Assembly: GCA_903893335.1 (NCBI GenBank)
Contig: CAITLX010000509.1
Coordinates: 1 to 9,547, forward strand
DNA: 9,547 nucleotides
Direction: 5' to 3'
Origin: an uncultured delta proteobacterium
GTDB taxonomy: Bacteria; Myxococcota_A; Polyangia; Polyangiales; Polyangiaceae
This document shows, piece by piece, positions 6,585-9,547 of the stretch. The notes under the pieces are model-generated. The model was not told where the DNA came from. It searched no databases and saw nothing but the letters and a program-made list of their open reading frames with translations. Numbering within the stretch: the stretch's first letter is position 1; every line of letters begins with the position of its first letter. The position numbers were made by a program, and so were the translations under genes.

Positions 6585-8417
6585 ATGGAGCGCAAAACCC
6601 GCGCCTCGACGCAATCGGGCGTCTTCCTCGCCATCCTCGCGGCCATCCTCGTGGTCGCCAACGTCATGAGCTTCGTCGGCCTGCGCAAGCGCGCCGACAT
6701 GACCAAGACCGAGCGCTTCACGCTGTCGCAGGGCAGCGCGAGGCTCATCTCGAACCTCAAGACGCCGCTGCACGTCGACGCGTACGTCACGCGCGGCCTG
6801 CCCAAGCTCGACTCGTTCGTGCGCGACCTGACCGAGCTGCTCAAGCTCTACGAGCGCGCGGGCGGCGGCAAGTTCGAGTACTCGCTCATCGAGGCCAAGA
6901 GCGAGGAGGACCGCGCCGCCGCGAAGGACGCCGGGCTCAACGACGCCGCCTTCGGCGAGGGGAGCGAGACGGGCGAGGAGCAGGCCCAGATCACCCAGGG
7001 CTACATGGGCCTCGTCTTCAAGTACGGCAGCGAGAAGGACAAGATCCCGTTCCTTTCGCCCGATCGCGGCGACGGTCTCGAGTTCTGGATCACGAACAAG
7101 ATCCGCGAGGTCCGCGACAAGGCCGACGAGATCAAGCACCGCATCGGCGTCGTGTCGGGCAAGGACGAGATCAAGCTCTCGGACACGAACCTGATGCCGG
7201 GCGGCGGGCGCCAGTCGCCCTCCATTCGCTCGATCGTCGAGCAGGCGTTCCCGTTCTACAAGTTCGAGGACGTCGAGCTGAAGGACGGCGCCAGCGAGAT
7301 CCCCGCCGAGCTCGACGGGCTCATCATCACGCAGCCCGGCAAGGACTTCACCGACAAGGAGCTCCGCCGCATCGACGAGTTCGTCATGCGCGGCGGCAAA
7401 TCGCTCGTCGTGTACGCCTCGGCGGTCAACCTGCGCGCGGGCGACGCCTCGATGAAGGGCACCCTCTCGCTGCACAACCTCGACAAGCTGCTGTCGGGCT
7501 ACGGCATCGAGATCAAGAAGGACGCCGTGCTCGACTGGGCGCGCTCGGTCCGCATGCCCGTCATGACGCAGGCCGGCGGCGCGCTCTGGATGCGCGCGCC
7601 GGGCATCACCGAGGCGACGCACGACCCGCGCCTCGACGACGACAAGCAGATGCTCGACGACGGGTTCCCGGGCTTCTTCCGCGTGCAGCAGCTCGCCTTC
7701 CCGTTCCCCTCGACGGTGGTGCCGCACGGCGACAAGCAGCCGGGCGCCACGTTCAAGGTCGTCGCGCGCACGTCGTACGCGGCCTGGGCCGAGACGACCG
7801 ACTCCGTCGATCTGCGCATCGCGCCGAACTGGAAGCCCAAGCAGCCGCTCGAGCAGCGCGCCGTCGCCGTCACGGTCGAGGGCAAGCTCAAGGCCGCCAT
7901 CGGCGCCGGCGAAGAGGTCGACGTGCCGGCCGAGTCGAAGGACAAGAGCCGCATCCTCGTCGTGGCCTCGGGGCAGTTCCTCGCCAACCCGTTCGCGCGC
8001 GCAGGCCAGGGCATGGAGCTCGGCGGGCAGTTCGCCGGCATGGGCCCGGTCGGCGGCGACGAGCAGCTTCAGATGTACGCAGGCCCGTACGCGCAGAAGT
8101 ACCTCACCGCGACGATCCTCGCGTTCAAGAACACCCTCGACTGGATGAGCGGCGACAGCGATCTCATCGCTGCCAGCGCGAAGATCCTCGGCGAGCCGGC
8201 GCTGACCTACGCGGGCGTCCAGCGCCCGAAGCTCGACGCCACCGACACCGAGGAGAGCATCAAGAAGAAGGACGACGAGTACCGCGACGCGCGCAAGAAC
8301 TCGCAGCGCAACGTGCAGTGGACGCTCACGCTGCTCTGCCCGCTGCTGTTCGCGGGCATCGGGCTCATCCGCTGGCGCCTGCGCGAGTCGGCCCGCGGCA
8401 ACGTCTCTCTCGACTGA
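6585..8417 (+). CDS. GldG-family ABC transporter auxiliary protein
   Basis: A 610-residue inner-membrane protein with one helix at each end (about 13-33 and 577-596) and a large domain between them on the periplasmic side. Early motifs KTERFTLSQGSARLISNLKTPLHVDAYVT (41-69) and LEFWITNKIREV (165-176) match the 'uncharacterized ABC transport / GldG' family, as does ELDGLIITQPGKDFTDKELRRIDEFVMRGGKSLVVY (in 242-277), a Rossmann-like fold related to the glutamine amidotransferase-type domain seen in these proteins. KSRILVVASGQFLANPF (454-470) and NTLDWMSGDSDLI (516-528) correspond to the family's conserved C-terminal part. Between them lies a Gly/Met-rich insert (about 471-500), and a highly charged stretch (551-575) precedes the last helix. 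GGAG (6575-6578) is its ribosome binding site. GldG works with GldA and GldF in gliding Bacteroidetes; its biochemical job is unknown. Confidence 0.9.
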   Translation: MERKTRASTQSGVFLAILAAILVVANVMSFVGLRKRADMTKTERFTLSQGSARLISNLKTPLHVDAYVTRGLPKLDSFVRDLTELLKLYERAGGGKFEYSLIEAKSEEDRAAAKDAGLNDAAFGEGSETGEEQAQITQGYMGLVFKYGSEKDKIPFLSPDRGDGLEFWITNKIREVRDKADEIKHRIGVVSGKDEIKLSDTNLMPGGGRQSPSIRSIVEQAFPFYKFEDVELKDGASEIPAELDGLIITQPGKDFTDKELRRIDEFVMRGGKSLVVYASAVNLRAGDASMKGTLSLHNLDKLLSGYGIEIKKDAVLDWARSVRMPVMTQAGGALWMRAPGITEATHDPRLDDDKQMLDDGFPGFFRVQQLAFPFPSTVVPHGDKQPGATFKVVARTSYAAWAETTDSVDLRIAPNWKPKQPLEQRAVAVTVEGKLKAAIGAGEEVDVPAESKDKSRILVVASGQFLANPFARAGQGMELGGQFAGMGPVGGDEQLQMYAGPYAQKYLTATILAFKNTLDWMSGDSDLIAASAKILGEPALTYAGVQRPKLDATDTEESIKKKDDEYRDARKNSQRNVQWTLTLLCPLLFAGIGLIRWRLRESARGNVSLD

Positions 8418-8429
8418 CGAGGCACTGCG

Positions 8430-9455
8430 ATGACGAACGACAAGAAGATCTACGTCGCCCTCGGCGTGCTCGCGGTGCTCGGCGGGACGCTCTTCGCGCT
8501 CTCGAAGAGCGCGCGCGAGGACGCCGCCAAGCACACGCCCGCCGGCGCGCAGCTGCCCGAGATCAAGGTGGCCGACGCCGACGTCGAGAAGATCGTGAAG
8601 ATCCAGATCGACGCGCCGGGCAAGGGCAAGGTCACGCTCGAGAAGCAGGGCGACGCGTGGAGGCTCACCGCCCCCATCGCGTACGCGGCCAGCCAGGCCA
8701 ACGTGAAGTCTCTGCTCGACAACCTGAAGCAGCTCAAGGTCAAAGAGTCGATCGACAAGACGGCCGCGGCCTACGCGCAGCACGAGCTCGACGACGTGAA
8801 GGCGACGCACGTCGTCGCGTGGGCCGGCGCCGACAAGAAGGTCGACCTCTACTTCGGCAAGAGCGGCTCGCGCGGGCAGATGACGCGCATCGGCGGCCAG
8901 GACGGCGTGTGGGTCTCGGGCGGCTACTCGGCGTGGGTCTACGGGCGCGAGCTCAAGGACTGGCGCGACAAGGAGATCGCCAAGTTCGAGGACGCCAACG
9001 CGGTCTCCGTCGCCATCACCAACGTCAACGGCTCGTTCGCCTTCGCGAAGAACGACGACAAGTGGTCGGGCACGTTCGGGGGCAAGCCCATCGCCGGCTT
9101 CGACCCCGAGAAGGTCAAGGAGATGCTCCGCGCGTACAAGACGCTCGCGGCGGAGGATTTCGCCGACGAGAAGACCGACGCCGACACCGGCCTCGACAAG
9201 CCCGCGGCCACCGTCGCCATCACGCTGAGCGGCGACGGCGGCACGGTGAAGCTCGCGGTGGGCAAGACGACCGGCGCGACGGGCACGAGCCGCTTCGCGC
9301 GGCGCGAGGGCGCGCCCTCGGCGTTCGTCATCGGGTCGTGGTCGGCCGACTGGGCGACCGCCGCCGAGGCGAAGTTCGCGAAGGCCGATCCGGCGAAGCC
9401 CGCTGCGGCCCCCGCTGCCTCGGGCGACGCGCCCAAGCCGAAGAAGAAGAAGTAA
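8430..9455 (+). CDS. DUF4340 domain-containing protein
   Basis: A 341-residue protein anchored by one N-terminal helix (about 7-25), with the remainder probably periplasmic. It fits DUF4340, a family usually encoded right after GldG-type proteins; function is unknown. Two similar halves can be seen. Residues 49-176 contain 'KVTLEKQGDAWRLTAPI', 'VKSLLDNLKQLKVKE', then 'VDLYFGKSGSRGQMTRI'. Residues 189-310 repeat the order with 'SFAFAKNDDKWSGTF', 'VKEMLRAYKTLAAEDFAD', then 'VKLAVGKTTGATGTSRF'. The tail (321-341) is Ala/Pro-rich and ends in PKPKKKK, which is unusual for a folded end and may bind anionic lipid, nucleic acid or a partner. GAGG 7 nt upstream is the ribosome binding site; a 12-bp gap to the preceding gene places it last in the operon. 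Confidence 0.88.
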   Translation: MTNDKKIYVALGVLAVLGGTLFALSKSAREDAAKHTPAGAQLPEIKVADADVEKIVKIQIDAPGKGKVTLEKQGDAWRLTAPIAYAASQANVKSLLDNLKQLKVKESIDKTAAAYAQHELDDVKATHVVAWAGADKKVDLYFGKSGSRGQMTRIGGQDGVWVSGGYSAWVYGRELKDWRDKEIAKFEDANAVSVAITNVNGSFAFAKNDDKWSGTFGGKPIAGFDPEKVKEMLRAYKTLAAEDFADEKTDADTGLDKPAATVAITLSGDGGTVKLAVGKTTGATGTSRFARREGAPSAFVIGSWSADWATAAEAKFAKADPAKPAAAPAASGDAPKPKKKK

Positions 9456-9498
9456 GCGCGCGCTCGGGCGGCTCAGGGGCGCGCACCTCTGGGCCGTT

Positions 9499-9547
9499 TC
9501 AGGGCAGCGCGCGCTGCTCGAGCGTCGCACCTGCACCGCCAGCGGCC
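9499..9547 (-). CDS. Possible C-terminal end of a convergent gene
   Basis: On the minus strand one frame entering from the right edge reads AAGGAGATLEQRALP followed by a TGA (9499-9501). The composition is protein-like and a convergent gene after the operon would be plausible, but 15 codons cannot prove it. It could equally be non-coding. Confidence 0.25.
   Translation of the reverse strand, partial: AAGGAGATLEQRALP

Noticed and set aside
4816..9455. A complete gliding motility locus
   Set aside because: Only GldA/F/G-like proteins and DUF4340 are present; no other gliding or type IX secretion gene is in the window, so a motility role is not supported.
9456..9516. GC-rich inverted repeats after the operon as a terminator
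   Set aside because: GCGCGC arms and the GCAGCGCGCGCTGC palindrome can pair, but there is no T-run, and such repeats are common by chance in this base composition.
5682..9536. An open frame of 1284 codons on the minus strand
   Set aside because: It lies antisense to four well-supported genes and its product is dominated by Arg, Asp, Glu, Val, Leu and His in low-complexity order, as expected from the reverse of codons with G/C in third position. No domain or start signal was seen.

Overview
This is a very GC-rich stretch of about 9.5 kb from a Gram-negative bacterium. Strong third-position G/C bias, a lipoprotein with a Gly/Thr-rich linker, a FliO/SctR-type export gate pair and a GldA/F/G-DUF4340 cassette together suggest a myxobacterium-like deltaproteobacterium (Polyangia/Myxococcota). 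That assignment is inference; there is no rRNA or other direct taxonomic marker. Almost all of the window is coding. I see no tRNA, rRNA, CRISPR array, insertion sequence or integrase.

Layout from left to right. (1) 1-711, minus: a secreted lipoprotein of unknown function, cut by the left edge. (2) 839-2059, minus: lysC, aspartokinase, the first step of Lys/Met/Thr biosynthesis; its stop codon lies in a 20-bp direct repeat. (3) 2060-2213: a divergent intergenic region. (4) 2214-3330, plus: a translationally overlapping two-gene unit, a FliO-like single-pass membrane protein followed by a FliP/SctR family pore subunit of the type III export gate. The next gene faces the other way, so FliQ/FliR (SctS/SctT) partners are not adjacent. 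(5) 3364-4518, minus: a soluble diguanylate cyclase with an intact GGEEF active site and an RxxD inhibitory site. (6) 4519-4815: a roughly 300-bp divergent control region with a good sigma70-type promoter (TTGACA-16-TACCAT) and a leader of about 125 nt. (7) 4816-9455, plus: a tight four-gene operon with 2, 12 and 12 bp between genes: ABC ATPase, ABC-2 permease, GldG-family auxiliary protein and DUF4340 protein. (8) 9456-9547: a short tail that may hold the C-terminal codons of a convergent gene.

How the genes work together. The four-gene operon very probably encodes one inner-membrane complex: ATPase and permease form the transporter core, and the two large anchored proteins act on its periplasmic side. 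It resembles the GldA/GldF/GldG transporter of gliding Bacteroidetes with a DUF4340 protein added; the substrate is unknown. The FliO-like/SctR pair belongs to type III secretion, but the rest of the apparatus must lie elsewhere. The diguanylate cyclase may or may not be linked to it; they are only convergent neighbours. The most unusual points are the isolated FliO-SctR pair with a divergent family signature, the internally duplicated DUF4340 protein, and the stop-codon duplication in lysC.
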